Source: Streptomyces camponoticapitis
GTDB taxonomy: Bacteria > Actinomycetota > Actinomycetes > Streptomycetales > Streptomycetaceae
DNA length: 64,000 nt
Direction of reading: 5' to 3'
Assembly (NCBI RefSeq): GCF_014646115.1
Contig: NZ_BMMV01000002.1
Coordinates: forward strand, 421,585 to 485,584
Part shown: positions 1-9,008 of the stretch, one piece after another
Layout of the letters: every line of letters starts with the position of its first letter
Numbering within the stretch: position 1 is the first letter of the stretch
The notes under the pieces: model-generated
What the model saw: the letters and a program-made list of their open reading frames with translations, nothing else
The model's database searches: none
What the model was told of the DNA's origin: nothing
Position numbers and translations under genes: made by a program

Positions 1-759
1 CTGACCCCGGCACAGGGAGGGGCCGCCATCGTGCCCGGGGTCGTCAGCGGCGACTTCCAGTTCGGCTTCTCCAACGTCACCTCGCTGCTCGTCGCGCAGA
101 GCAAGAAGGTGCCGCTCAAGGCGGTCGCCAACGGCGTCGCCTCCACCGGCGAGGAAGGAGCCGACTTCGGCGGCATCACGGTGAAGAAGGACAGCCCGCT
201 CAGGTCGGCCGCGGACCTGGAGGGCAAGAAGGTCGCCGTCAACACCCTCAAGAACATCGGGGACACCTCGGTGAAGGCATCGGTCGAGAAGGCGGGCGGC
301 GACCCCTCCCGGGTGGAGTTCGTCGAGCTCCCCTTCGACCAGATGCCCGCGGCCCTGGACGCGGGACAGGTCGACGCGGCCTGGGTGGTCGAACCGGGAC
401 TTGCCACGATCAAGGCCCAGGGAGGACGGGTGATCGCCTCGAACTACGTCGACGTCGCTCCCGATCTCACCGTCGCCATGTACTTCACCTCCACCGCCTA
501 CGCCAAGCAGAGCCCCGAGGTGGTGAAGGCGTTCCAGGACGCTACCCGCGAATCCCTCGCCTACGCCGACAGCCACCCCGACGAAGTACGCCGTGTGATC
601 ACCACCTACACGAAGATCCCCGAAGCGACACTGAAGAACGTCACCCTGCCCAAGTGGCCCGCCGAACCCAACCGCTCCTCCATCGACACCCTCGCCGAAC
701 TGGGCAGGCAGGACGGCCTGTTCACCGAGGTGCCCGACCTGGACGAGCTTCTGCCGTGA
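1..759 (+). CDS. ABC transporter substrate-binding protein, NitT/TauT (SsuA/THI5-like) family, 5' truncated by window edge
   Basis: The reading frame is open from base 1, so the N-terminus with its expected lipoprotein or Sec signal lies outside the window. The visible 252 residues have the features of SsuA/THI5-like periplasmic binding proteins: a GFSN/VTSLLVAQ segment, a domain II stretch with AADLEGKKVAVNTLKN, and the MPAALDAGQVDAAWVVEP hinge segment that in this family recognises that a ligand-loaded lobe has closed. It captures a small organic anion or heterocycle outside the membrane and hands it to the two permeases encoded directly downstream. The stop codon overlaps the GTG start of the first permease (GTGA), so translation is coupled. 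The substrate cannot be read from sequence; the molybdenum hydroxylase nearby makes an aromatic or sulfonated compound plausible, which is inference. Confidence 0.85.
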   Translation: MTPAQGGAAIVPGVVSGDFQFGFSNVTSLLVAQSKKVPLKAVANGVASTGEEGADFGGITVKKDSPLRSAADLEGKKVAVNTLKNIGDTSVKASVEKAGGDPSRVEFVELPFDQMPAALDAGQVDAAWVVEPGLATIKAQGGRVIASNYVDVAPDLTVAMYFTSTAYAKQSPEVVKAFQDATRESLAYADSHPDEVRRVITTYTKIPEATLKNVTLPKWPAEPNRSSIDTLAELGRQDGLFTEVPDLDELLP

Positions 760-1550
760 CTCCGCCTCCCTCCGCGACCAGGCCGGGCGCGGCGGCCCTG
801 GGCCTGGCCGGCCTGCTCGGACTCCTCCTCACCGTCGAGGTACTGCCGCGCAGCGGAGTCGTCTCCGCCGACTACCTGCCGCCCACCTCCCGGATCGTCC
901 GGGCACTGGCCGTCGAGCTCAACGACCGCGCCTTCTGGCGAGCACTCGGCGACACCCTCACCGGCTGGGCTCTGGGCCTCGCCATCGCGGTGGTCGCGGG
1001 CGTGGTGGCCGGCGTGCTGATCGGAAGCGTGCCGTTCCTGAGGGCGGCGACCGCGTCCACGATCGAGTTCCTCCGCCCCATCCCGTCGGTCGCGCTGATT
1101 CCTCTCGCGGTGCTGCTGTTCGGCACGGGTCTCGGCTCGACGCTGCTGCTCGTTGTCTACGCCGCCTTCTGGCAGGTGCTCGTCCAGGTGCTGTACGGCA
1201 TCCAGGACGTCGACCCGGTCACCCGGGACACCGCCCGCTCCTACAACCTGGGCACATGGGCGCGCGTACGCCATGTGCTGTGGCCCACCGCGCTCCCGTA
1301 CGTGATGACCGGGGTGAGGCTCGCCGCCTCCGTCGCCCTGATCCTCGCCATCACCGCCGAACTGGTCATCGGTTCCCCCGGACTCGGTTCCCGGATAGCC
1401 GTGGCCCAGACGTCCCAGGCCGTGCCCGAGATGTACGCCCTCATCATGATCGCCGGCCTGCTCGGGCTGCTCATCAACCTCGCCGCCCGGACGGTGGAGC
1501 GCCGCGCGCTGTTCTGGCACCAGTCCGTACGCGGGGAGGCGGTCCTGTGA
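756..1550 (+). CDS. ABC transporter permease, NitT/TauT type (first of two)
   Basis: A 264-residue inner-membrane permease of the SsuC/TauC type. Hydrophobic helices are evident (for example AALGLAGLLGLLLTVEVLP at the N-terminus, then LAIAVVAGVVAGVLIGS), and the ATPase-contacting EAA-like loop is seen around DTARSYNLGTWARVRHVLWP. The start is taken as GTG 756, which overlaps the preceding stop; the frame is open further upstream but that part reads as a shadow of the binding-protein gene. It should pair with the second permease as a heterodimer. Two distinct permease genes in one NitT/TauT operon is less common than a single gene making a homodimer. Confidence 0.9.
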   Translation: MTPPPSATRPGAAALGLAGLLGLLLTVEVLPRSGVVSADYLPPTSRIVRALAVELNDRAFWRALGDTLTGWALGLAIAVVAGVVAGVLIGSVPFLRAATASTIEFLRPIPSVALIPLAVLLFGTGLGSTLLLVVYAAFWQVLVQVLYGIQDVDPVTRDTARSYNLGTWARVRHVLWPTALPYVMTGVRLAASVALILAITAELVIGSPGLGSRIAVAQTSQAVPEMYALIMIAGLLGLLINLAARTVERRALFWHQSVRGEAVL

Positions 1551-2323
1551 CCCGCATCGTACGACGCCTGCTCTACGCCCTGGCCCTGCCCGCGCTCCTG
1601 GCCTCGCTGTGGTGGCTGGGCTCCCGGGGAAGCCAGAGCATCTACGCCCCGCCGCTGTCCACCATCCTCTCCGTCACCGACGACGTATGGACCACCGACC
1701 GGCTCACCCGCGATGTCCTGCCCAGCCTGCTCCGTCTGACCGGCGGCTACACCCTGGCGGCGCTCGCCGGGATCGGACTCGGGGTGCTCATCGGCACCTA
1801 CCGCGCCGTACGCGCCCTCACCGAGCCGGTGCTGGAGTTCTTCCGCGCCGTACCGCCGCCGGTGCTGATCCCCGTGATCATGCTCTTCGCCGGCATCGGC
1901 GACACGATGAAGGTCACCGTGATCGCGGCCGGGTGCGTATGGCCGATCCTGCTCAACACCGTCGAAGGAGTGCGCGCCGTGGACGGCGTGCTCGCCGAGA
2001 CCGCCCGCTCCTACGGCATCACCGGCGTCTCGCGACTGCGCCGGTTGGTGCTGCCCGCGGCCGCGCCGCAGATCTTCGCCGGACTGCGCCAGGCGCTCTC
2101 CATCGGGATCATCCTGATGGTCATCAGTGAGATGTCCGCCGCCAGCAACGGCCTCGGTTTCACCGTCGTGCAGTTCCAGCGCAGCTTCGCCATTCCCGAG
2201 ATGTGGAGCGGAATCCTGCTGCTCGGCACGATCGGCTTCCTGCTGTCGGTCGTGTTCCAGGCGGTCGAGCGCAGGGCGCTCGCCTGGTACCACGGCCTGC
2301 GCGCCTCCAAAGGATCGGGCTGA
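1547..2323 (+). CDS. ABC transporter permease, NitT/TauT type (second of two)
   Basis: A 258-residue permease homologous to the one before it, starting at GTG 1547 inside the upstream stop (GTGA overlap). It has an N-terminal helix (LLYALALPALLASLWWLGS), several further helices, and the loop ETARSYGITGVSRLRRLVLP that corresponds to the EAA coupling motif. It is diverged enough from its neighbour to be a heterodimer partner, not a recent duplicate. It ends shortly before the ATPase gene, so all four genes form one transcription unit. Confidence 0.9.
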   Translation: MTRIVRRLLYALALPALLASLWWLGSRGSQSIYAPPLSTILSVTDDVWTTDRLTRDVLPSLLRLTGGYTLAALAGIGLGVLIGTYRAVRALTEPVLEFFRAVPPPVLIPVIMLFAGIGDTMKVTVIAAGCVWPILLNTVEGVRAVDGVLAETARSYGITGVSRLRRLVLPAAAPQIFAGLRQALSIGIILMVISEMSAASNGLGFTVVQFQRSFAIPEMWSGILLLGTIGFLLSVVFQAVERRALAWYHGLRASKGSG

Positions 2324-2355
2324 GCCGTATGACACCGAAAGAAGGACGCCACCCG

Positions 2356-3141
2356 ATGCTCGACGTACGGGGCCTGAGGAAGATCTACGGGGGACACGGC
2401 CGAGAGGTGGAGGCGCTGCGCGATCTCACCTTCACCCTCGATCCGGGCGAACTCGTCTGCCTGGTCGGCCCATCGGGCTGCGGCAAGACCACGCTGCTGA
2501 AGTGCGTCGCTGGCCTGCTCGCACCGACCTCGGGCGAGGTCCTGCTGGACGGGAGCCCGGTGACAGGACCACGCCCCGGGATGGCCGTGGTCTTCCAGGA
2601 GTACAGCCGCAGCCTCTTCCCCTGGATGCGGGTGCGCGACAACGTCGAACTGCCTCTCCGGCAGAAGAAGTCCCTCGGCCGGCAACGCCGCCACGCGCTG
2701 GTCGAGGACGCGCTGGAGGCGGTCGGGCTCACGGCGTCGGCCGGCGCCTATCCCTGGCAGCTGTCCGGCGGTATGCAGCAGCGGGTCGCGATCGCCCGGG
2801 CGCTGGCCTACGAGCCGGAAGTCCTGCTGATGGACGAGCCGTTCGCCGCGGTTGACGCGCAGACCCGTGCGGGGCTTGAGGACCTGGTCAGGAAGTTGTG
2901 GCAGGAGCGCGGAATGACGATCCTCTTCGTCACGCACGACATCGACGAAGCCGTGTACCTCGGACAGCGCGTGCTCACGCTGTCGGCGTCCCCCACCGTG
3001 GTCCAGGACGAGCTGAAGATCACTCTGCCCCACGAGAGGGACCAGCTGGAGAGCCGCGCCGACGCCCGTTTCGCCGAACTCCGCACGCATGTCTACGCCC
3101 AGATACGGGCCGCCGGAACCAGACCCGCTCCGACGGCGTAG
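2356..3141 (+). CDS. ABC transporter ATP-binding protein, SsuB/TauB type
   Basis: A 261-residue nucleotide-binding subunit that powers the importer from the cytoplasm. Visible motifs in order: Walker A GPSGCGKT (residues 38-45), Q-loop VVFQEYSRSLFPW, ABC signature LSGGM (136-140), Walker B LLMDEP with D160/E161, and the switch histidine H194 in VTHD. ATG 2356 is chosen because GAAGGA sits about nine bases upstream and MLDVRGLRKIYGG is the usual family start; ATG 2329, in frame, would add nine residues. It is the last gene of the importer operon and is followed by a hairpin. Confidence 0.92.
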   Translation: MLDVRGLRKIYGGHGREVEALRDLTFTLDPGELVCLVGPSGCGKTTLLKCVAGLLAPTSGEVLLDGSPVTGPRPGMAVVFQEYSRSLFPWMRVRDNVELPLRQKKSLGRQRRHALVEDALEAVGLTASAGAYPWQLSGGMQQRVAIARALAYEPEVLLMDEPFAAVDAQTRAGLEDLVRKLWQERGMTILFVTHDIDEAVYLGQRVLTLSASPTVVQDELKITLPHERDQLESRADARFAELRTHVYAQIRAAGTRPAPTA

Positions 3142-3143
3142 CC

Positions 3144-3166
3144 GGCGGCAGAACAGAGCTGCCGCC
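3144..3166 (+). terminator. Hairpin after the ABC importer operon
   Basis: A perfect 8-bp stem (GGCGGCAG / CTGCCGCC) with a seven-base loop begins three bases after the ATPase stop codon. There is no following T-run, as is common for streptomycete terminators. It is a good candidate for ending the importer transcript before the PPOX gene. Confidence 0.55.
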
Positions 3167-3269
3167 CAGGGCGCGCCCATGGCCGGTGGCATGAATGCCG
3201 CTCCGTTTCCGGGCCGTGCGCGGCGTGCCCTCGGAGCAACGTGATACTTCGCTCCGTACTGTGCCGGGC

Positions 3270-3695
3270 ATGGCTGAACGAATGAGTGAGGACATGTGGA
3301 AGGCCTTCATCGAAGAAGGCACTCGCACCGGCAAGCTGTCCACCGTCCGGGCGGACGGCAGCCCGCACATCGCGCCCATGTGGTTCCTGCTGGACGGCGA
3401 AGATCTCGTTTTCACCACCGAGGACACGACGGTGAAAAGCCACAACCTTCTCCGGGACGAACGGGCCGCGCTGTGCGTCGACGACGAGCGGCCGCCCTAT
3501 TCCTTCGTGGTGCTGCGGGGACGCGTGAAGATCTCGGAAGACCCCGGGCAGTTGCTCACCTGGGCGACGAGTATCGCCGCGCGTTACATGGGCGAGGACC
3601 GTGCACGGGAGTTCGGGGAGCGCAACAGTGTCCCGGGCATGCTGCTGGGGCGGATGCGGATCGAGCACGTCACCGCCTATGCGGCCATCGCCTGA
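3270..3695 (+). CDS. PPOX-class flavin/F420-dependent oxidoreductase
   Basis: A 141-residue split-barrel protein of the pyridoxamine-5'-phosphate-oxidase-like class. The stretch TGKLSTVRADGSPHIAPMWFLLDGEDLVFTT is the family's beta-barrel signature (T-x-R-x-DG-x-P-x-x-xP-x-WF), followed by KSHNLLRDERAALCVDDERPPYSFVVLRG. Actinobacterial members usually bind F420 and reduce small organic substrates; the cofactor here is inferred from that. ATG 3270 gives the usual family length; the frame is open upstream but without similarity, and ATG 3282 is an alternative. It sits between the importer and the molybdenum hydroxylase, on the same strand. Confidence 0.85.
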   Translation: MAERMSEDMWKAFIEEGTRTGKLSTVRADGSPHIAPMWFLLDGEDLVFTTEDTTVKSHNLLRDERAALCVDDERPPYSFVVLRGRVKISEDPGQLLTWATSIAARYMGEDRAREFGERNSVPGMLLGRMRIEHVTAYAAIA

Positions 3696-3803
3696 TCCCC
3701 GCGAGTGGCCGCGGCGACCCGCTCCCGGCGAACGCGAAAGCCGTCGCCGCTGATTCCGTCCCTCTGATCTCTTGGCGAGCCTCATCACCTGGAAGGCCTG
3801 AGC

Positions 3804-4328
3804 ATGCGCGCGGACATCTCGCGTGGGACCACGGTTCCCGAAGTATTCGAGACCGTCACTGAACTGACGGTGAATGGGCGCCCATCCGTCCTGAGCCTCG
3901 ACACGCGCGTCACCCTCCTGGACGCACTGCGCGATCACCTGGGTCTGGTGGGGACGAAGAAAGGGTGCGACCAAGGAGCCTGCGGTGCCTGCACGGTGCA
4001 TGTGAACGGGAAGCGGGTGCTCTCGTGTCTCACTCTCGCGGCGCAGTGCGAGGGCCGCGCGGTGACGACGATCGAGGGCGTCGCACGTGCGGGCGCGCCC
4101 CATCCCGTACAGGAAGCGTTCGTCGCACGGGACGGCTTCCAGTGCGGATTCTGCACGCCGGGACAGATCATGTCGGCGATCGCCCTCATCGACGAAGAAC
4201 GAGCCGGGACGGACGACGAGATCCGTGAATTCATGAGCGGAAACCTCTGCCGGTGCGGCGCCTATCCGAACATGGTGGCGGCGATCCGCGAAGTGGTCTC
4301 TGAGGGGAACGGCAATGCGGTCATTTGA
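3804..4328 (+). CDS. Molybdenum hydroxylase small subunit, 2x[2Fe-2S] (PaoA/CoxS-like)
   Basis: A 174-residue iron-sulfur subunit. The N-terminal plant-ferredoxin-like cluster is held by C55, C60, C63 and C75 (GCDQGACGACTV...LSC); the C-terminal four-helix cluster by C114, C117, C149 and C151 (QCGFCTPG and LCRCGAY). It passes electrons from the molybdenum site to the flavin subunit. Unlike E. coli PaoA there is no twin-arginine signal, so the complex is probably cytoplasmic. Its stop lies 14 bases inside the next gene (ATG 4315), indicating translational coupling in a three-gene operon. Confidence 0.93.
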   Translation: MRADISRGTTVPEVFETVTELTVNGRPSVLSLDTRVTLLDALRDHLGLVGTKKGCDQGACGACTVHVNGKRVLSCLTLAAQCEGRAVTTIEGVARAGAPHPVQEAFVARDGFQCGFCTPGQIMSAIALIDEERAGTDDEIREFMSGNLCRCGAYPNMVAAIREVVSEGNGNAVI

Positions 4329-5304
4329 GTATGTCCGGGCGACGGAAGTCTCCGACGCGGTGCGACTGGTCTCGGCCCGTCCCGACGCCGCGTATCTGGC
4401 CGGAGGGACGACACAGCTCGATCTGATGAAGGACGGGGTGCTCGGCCCGGGCATGCTGGTCGACATCACACGTCTCCCACTGGCCGGTACCGAGCGGCGG
4501 GGCGAGGCGCTCCACGTCGGCGCCCTGACCACGATGGAGGAACTGGCGGCCGATCCGACGGTCGCCGAGCGCCTGCCCCTGGTCCGGGAAGCGCTGCTGA
4601 AGGGCGCGTCCACCCAGCTGCGGAACATGGCGACGATCGGCGGGAACCTGCTGCAGCGCACGCGCTGCCGGTACTTCCGGGACCCCGACGTCCCGAAGTG
4701 CAACAAGCGCCTACCCGGGTCCGGTTGCGCGGCCGTCGAGGGGGTGCCCCGTATGCACGCCGTCCTCGGCGCGAACGAGCGGTGCATCGCCCTGCACGCC
4801 TCGGACCTCGCCGTCCCCCTGGTGGCACTCGACGCCGTGGTGCACATCCAGGGCCCCACGGGCGAACGGCGGATCCTGCTGAGGGACTTCTACCTCCTGG
4901 CATCGGAGAGTCCCGACGTCGAGAACCACCTCGTGCACGGCGAACTGATCACCGGCGTCGAGATCCCGCTGCTTCCCGCCGGGGCTCTCTCGGGCTACCT
5001 GAAAGTACGGGACCGGATGTCCTACGAGTTCGCGCTCACCTCGGCCGCGGTGGCCCTGGTGATCTCCGACGGGATCATCCACGAGGCCAGGATCGGGCTC
5101 GGCGGGGTGGGCAGCCGGCCATGGCGGGCGCTGGACGCGGAGCGCGAGCTCGTCGGCTCGCCCCCCGGTACGGAAGCCTTCCGACGAGCGGCGCGGGTGG
5201 CCGTACAGGACGCGTGGACCTTGCCCGGCACGGCGTTCAAGGTGGAACTCGCGCAGCGCTGCCTGGTCCGCGAACTGCGCACCGTGTCAGGAGTGGCGGC
5301 ATGA
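4315..5304 (+). CDS. Molybdenum hydroxylase FAD subunit with extra Fe-S cysteines (PaoB/YagS-like)
   Basis: A 329-residue FAD-binding subunit of the xanthine dehydrogenase superfamily. AGGTTQLDL (29-37) and ATIGGNLLQ (106-114) are the FAD-binding loops. The insert after NLLQ carries four cysteines, C118, C129, C138 and C157 (QRTRCRYFRD, CNKR, GSGC, NERC), the arrangement that holds an additional [4Fe-4S] cluster in E. coli PaoB; plain xanthine dehydrogenases and CoxM lack it. This places the complex with periplasmic-aldehyde-oxidoreductase-like enzymes, not with purine dehydrogenases. The stop overlaps the ATG of the large subunit (ATGA). Confidence 0.92.
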   Translation: MRSFEYVRATEVSDAVRLVSARPDAAYLAGGTTQLDLMKDGVLGPGMLVDITRLPLAGTERRGEALHVGALTTMEELAADPTVAERLPLVREALLKGASTQLRNMATIGGNLLQRTRCRYFRDPDVPKCNKRLPGSGCAAVEGVPRMHAVLGANERCIALHASDLAVPLVALDAVVHIQGPTGERRILLRDFYLLASESPDVENHLVHGELITGVEIPLLPAGALSGYLKVRDRMSYEFALTSAAVALVISDGIIHEARIGLGGVGSRPWRALDAERELVGSPPGTEAFRRAARVAVQDAWTLPGTAFKVELAQRCLVRELRTVSGVAA

Positions 5305-7496
5305 GCGGGACAGTCGTCGGAGCCGGAATCAACCGGGTGGACGGTCCCCGCAAGGTGGCGGGAGCCGCCCCCTATCCGTCGGACTTCAACGTCCACCACC
5401 AGGTACACGCGGCTCTCGTCGGGAGCACCGTGGCCGCGGGCCGCGTCGTACGTATCGACACCGCCGCCGCCGAGGCCGCGCCCGGCGTGATCAGGGTGCT
5501 CACGCACCTCAATATGCCGAGGCTGGAACGCGGACCCATGACGGCGCTCGGCGCCTCACCGCCGCCGCCGATGCAGGACGACCTCATCCGGCACTACGGG
5601 CAGCACCTCGCTCTTGTCGTGGCGGAGAGCCCCGAGCAGGCCGCTGCGGCGGCCCGGCTGGTGGCTGTCGAGTACGAGCGCACGGAGCCGTTGCTCGACG
5701 TGCTGGACCCGAAGGCCCCCCAGGTGATCGACCCGTGGGGGACGGACAGCGATCGGGGGGACACCGAAGCGGCCTTGGCCTCGGCCGAGGTGAAGGTCAC
5801 GCAGACCTACACCACCCCGGACAACACCAACAGCCCGCTCGGTCTCTTCGCCACCCTCGCCATCTGGGACCGGGACCGGCTCACCGTCCACGACACCACC
5901 CAGTGGCCCTCCATGGTCAAGGAGACTCTGGCCGCCGTCTTCGAGGTCCCGGAGAGCTCCGTTCGCGTACTGGTGCCGTACGTGGGAGGTGCCTTCGGCG
6001 CCGGCCTGCGGGCCTGGCAGCACGTGATCCTCACCGTCGCCGCGGCGCGGCTGATCGGCCGGCCGGTCAAGCTGGTGCTGACCCGGCCCCAGATGTTCAG
6101 TTGCGTCGGACACAGGCCCGACACGGTGCAACAGGTGTCGCTCGCCGCGAACCGGAGCGGAGAACTGACGGCGATCGACCACCGCACCGTCTCGTCGCTG
6201 GCCATGGAGGACGACGACTACGAGGCTGTCTCCGCGGGCTCGGCCTTCGCGTACCGGTGCCGGAACGTGGTCACCCGCGACGTCCAGGCGCGTCTGAACC
6301 GTCCTGCCCCCTGCTCGATGCGCGCCCCTGCGGAAGGCCAGGGCAATTTCGCTCTGGAGTCCGCGATGGACGAGCTGGCCTACGCCCTGGCGATGGATCC
6401 GCTGCAGCTGCGTCTGCGCAACGACACCGACGTCGACCCCCGGTCGGGCCTGCCCTGGTCGAGCAAGGCGTTGCGGGAGTGCTACCAGGTGGGGGCCGAG
6501 CGTTTCGGGTGGTCGTCCCGGGACCCCGAGCCGGGCTCCATGCGGGACGGGGACTGGCTCATCGGATACGGGATGGCCGGATGCAGCTACCCGTGGTATT
6601 CGGTGCCCTGCTCCGCGCGGGCCACTGTCAGCCGGGACGGGAGCGCGCTGGTGCTCAGCGCCGTCACCGACATCGGGACCGGCACCTACACGGTGATGAC
6701 CCAGGTCTCGGCGGAGCATCTCGGGCTCCCCCTCGGCCTGGTCCGCTTCGACCTCGGCGACTCCGACATGCCGGCCGCTCCCCAGGCGGGCGGCTCGGGA
6801 CTCACCGGATCTCTGGGGAACGCGGTCGTCGACGCCTGCGGTCGCCTCGTCCGGCGGTTCGCGGAGCTCGCCGCGGAAGACGGCGAGTCGCCCTTGCACG
6901 GTGTCCCGCCGGAAGCGGTGACCGCCGGCGGCGGACGAGTCCACGTGAAAGGCGAGTCCTCCCGGGGCGAGTCCTACATCGACATCCTCAGCCGTAACGG
7001 GCTGCCGGAACTGTCGGCGGACGGTTCGAGCACGCCCGCTTCCCCGGAGGATCTCGGCATGGCGCCGTCCGGCGCTTTCGGCGCCAAGTTCGTCGAGGTG
7101 CGGGTCGACCGGGACCTGGGCCTGGTGCGGATCGCGCGGGTGGTGTCGGCCATCGACGGGGGTCGCATCCTCAACGAGAAGACCGGCCGGAGCCAGATCA
7201 TCGGCGCGACGATCGGCGGTATCGGCCAGGCGTTGTTCGAGGACACCGTCACCGACCCGGGTACCGGTCGAATCGCCAACGGCACGTTCGGGGACTACCT
7301 CATCCCCGTCAACGCCGACATCCCCGACCTGGACGTCGTCTTCGTCGGCGAACCGGACCGCTTCTCGCCGATCGGCACGAAGGGCATCGGCGAGATCGGT
7401 CTGGTGGGCATCGCCGCAGCCGTGGCCAACGCGGTCCGCCACGCCACCGGCAGACGCGTCCGCTCGCTGCCCATCACCATCGACGACCTTCTGTGA
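5301..7496 (+). CDS. Molybdenum hydroxylase large subunit, molybdopterin-binding (PaoC/YagR-like)
   Basis: A 731-residue catalytic subunit. The N-terminal half has the Ald_Xan_dh_C hammerhead (GAAPYPSDF...VHAALVGSTVAAGRV), the middle holds the cofactor-binding loops (GGAFGAGLRAWQH, PCSMRAPAEGQG, GGSGLTGSLGNA), and the conserved catalytic glutamate is E698 in GTKGIGEIGLVG near the C-terminus. The enzyme oxidises a C-H bond of an aldehyde or heterocycle using water. Start ATG 5301 overlaps the preceding stop; the long frame upstream of it is a shadow. The cofactor (probably MCD or Mo-MPT) needs a maturation chaperone of the XdhC type that is not encoded in this window. Confidence 0.93.
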   Translation: MSGTVVGAGINRVDGPRKVAGAAPYPSDFNVHHQVHAALVGSTVAAGRVVRIDTAAAEAAPGVIRVLTHLNMPRLERGPMTALGASPPPPMQDDLIRHYGQHLALVVAESPEQAAAAARLVAVEYERTEPLLDVLDPKAPQVIDPWGTDSDRGDTEAALASAEVKVTQTYTTPDNTNSPLGLFATLAIWDRDRLTVHDTTQWPSMVKETLAAVFEVPESSVRVLVPYVGGAFGAGLRAWQHVILTVAAARLIGRPVKLVLTRPQMFSCVGHRPDTVQQVSLAANRSGELTAIDHRTVSSLAMEDDDYEAVSAGSAFAYRCRNVVTRDVQARLNRPAPCSMRAPAEGQGNFALESAMDELAYALAMDPLQLRLRNDTDVDPRSGLPWSSKALRECYQVGAERFGWSSRDPEPGSMRDGDWLIGYGMAGCSYPWYSVPCSARATVSRDGSALVLSAVTDIGTGTYTVMTQVSAEHLGLPLGLVRFDLGDSDMPAAPQAGGSGLTGSLGNAVVDACGRLVRRFAELAAEDGESPLHGVPPEAVTAGGGRVHVKGESSRGESYIDILSRNGLPELSADGSSTPASPEDLGMAPSGAFGAKFVEVRVDRDLGLVRIARVVSAIDGGRILNEKTGRSQIIGATIGGIGQALFEDTVTDPGTGRIANGTFGDYLIPVNADIPDLDVVFVGEPDRFSPIGTKGIGEIGLVGIAAAVANAVRHATGRRVRSLPITIDDLL

Positions 7497-7592
7497 CGTC
7501 TGGGCACGGCAGCGAGGGGAGCCGGCTCTCGCGCGCGGCGGCCTTGGACTCGGCGATGGACACCGCCATACACCGCCGCCCGTCCGGTCGCT

Positions 7593-8615
7593 CTACCTTC
7601 CGGTGGTGAGAACCATGCGGAAGCGGGCCTCTCCGGACAGCATTTTCGCGTACGCCTCGGCCGCGTTCTCCAGAGGAAGTTCCTCGATACGCGGCTTGAT
7701 CCCCGTGTTGAGGGCGAACCGGAATGTCTGCTCGCGGTCGAGGGGGGTGCCCGAGATGATTCCGTACACGCGCTTGGTGCCGAAGATGAGGTCCAGTGCG
7801 CCGATTTCCAGGTTCTCGGCGGGCAGGCCCGCGACGACGAGTTCGCCGCGGCGGCCCAGCCCTCCGACGGCGGACGAGATCGCCTTGGCGTCGGTGGTCG
7901 AGGCGAGGACGACCTTGGCGCCGCCGAGCTCCTGCAAGGCCAGGGCGGCATCCCGCGATTCGCTGTCGATGGGGTGGTCCGCGCCGAGTTCGCGGGCGAG
8001 TTCCGCCTTCTGCGGGCCGCGGGTGACAACCGCGGTGACGAAACCCATCGCGCCCGCCAGTTGCACACCGAGATGCCCCACGCCGCCCAGGCCCAGAACG
8101 GCTACGAGATCCCCCGGTGTGGCGCCACTGTTGCGGAACGCGTTGAAGGCCGTCAGTCCGGCACAGGCCAGTGCGGCGGCATGGGCGGATGCGAGCCCGT
8201 CCGGGATCCGTGCGAGTCCGTTCGCCGGCACCACAATGGTGTCGGCGAATCCGCCCGGATAAGAGACCCCGGGCGTCTGAGCCTCCGGACAGTTGATGCC
8301 GTCCCCGGCACGGCAGGCGTCACAGTGACCACAGGTGCCCGCGATATAACCGGCAGCGACCCGGTCTCCGGGCTGCCACTCGTCCACCCCCGCACCGACG
8401 GCCTCCACGCGGCCCGCGATCTCGTGACCGGGGGTCATCGGGAAGGTGGTCCCTGGAACGTATCCGGCGATGATCGGAACGTCGGAGTGGCAGATCCCGC
8501 ACGCCTCGACAGCGATCCGCACCTGCCTGACTCCTGGTTCAGGCGTCTCCACCCGCGTGAGAACCAGATCTCCGCCGGGCTCGGACACCAGCACAGCTCG
8601 ATCGCCTGTACCCAT
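7593..8615 (-). CDS. Zinc-dependent alcohol dehydrogenase
   Basis: A 340-residue medium-chain dehydrogenase, convergent with the molybdenum hydroxylase operon. Catalytic zinc ligands are C42 (GICHSD) and H64/E65 (TPGHE); the structural zinc is held by C95, C98, C101 and C109 (CGHCDAC...NC). The Rossmann motif GLGGVGHLG follows at about residue 175. ATG 8615 is preferred because GAGG lies a few bases upstream; GTG 8627 would add four residues. It interconverts an alcohol and aldehyde with NAD(P)H. The proximity to an aldehyde-type hydroxylase suggests one catabolic route, but the opposite strand means separate transcription. Confidence 0.92.
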   Translation of the reverse strand: MGTGDRAVLVSEPGGDLVLTRVETPEPGVRQVRIAVEACGICHSDVPIIAGYVPGTTFPMTPGHEIAGRVEAVGAGVDEWQPGDRVAAGYIAGTCGHCDACRAGDGINCPEAQTPGVSYPGGFADTIVVPANGLARIPDGLASAHAAALACAGLTAFNAFRNSGATPGDLVAVLGLGGVGHLGVQLAGAMGFVTAVVTRGPQKAELARELGADHPIDSESRDAALALQELGGAKVVLASTTDAKAISSAVGGLGRRGELVVAGLPAENLEIGALDLIFGTKRVYGIISGTPLDREQTFRFALNTGIKPRIEELPLENAAEAYAKMLSGEARFRMVLTTGR

Positions 8616-9008
8616 CAGGAACCTCACTTCGTCGGGACATCGACCAGCGGAAACGACTTAAGTAACAAATGCCCCAAATCATCATAGTAGGCGTGGGTGG
8701 ACGGCACAGCCTGTGGGGTCGTACGGGGATGCCGAGCGCCTGCGGTCGCCCAAGAGGAGTGCCCTTCGGCCCGAGGTTCCCCCGTGCCGCGGGCGGGCCC
8801 GGGGCGGGCTGCGCCGGACGGCCAGGAGGACCCGGACGCAGGATGAACGAACCCGAAGGGTGCTGAGGGAACACCCCGCCCCGACCGCTCCCTGCCAAGT
8901 CCCGCAAGGCCTACTCGCTGTGTGTGCAAGGGACTTGGGGGTACGCGTGGAGTAGGCCGGTCCACCCCGCGACCGGGCCTCAGGATGATTGTCCCGAAGG
9001 AGTGGCAG
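8616..9008. other. Gene-free stretch of about 390 bases
   Basis: This stretch separates divergently read genes (alcohol dehydrogenase leftward, small membrane protein rightward). The segment near 8655-8690 is locally AT-rich (AAGTAACAAATG...ATCATAG) and is the best place for the dehydrogenase promoter; a GC-rich block with short inverted repeats follows. No coding sequence with protein-like character was seen. Confidence 0.5.

Noticed and set aside
606..2335. Long minus-strand frames opposite the importer genes
   Set aside because: Rich in Arg, Gly, His and Asp with no motifs; typical shadows of GC-rich genes in the opposite strand.
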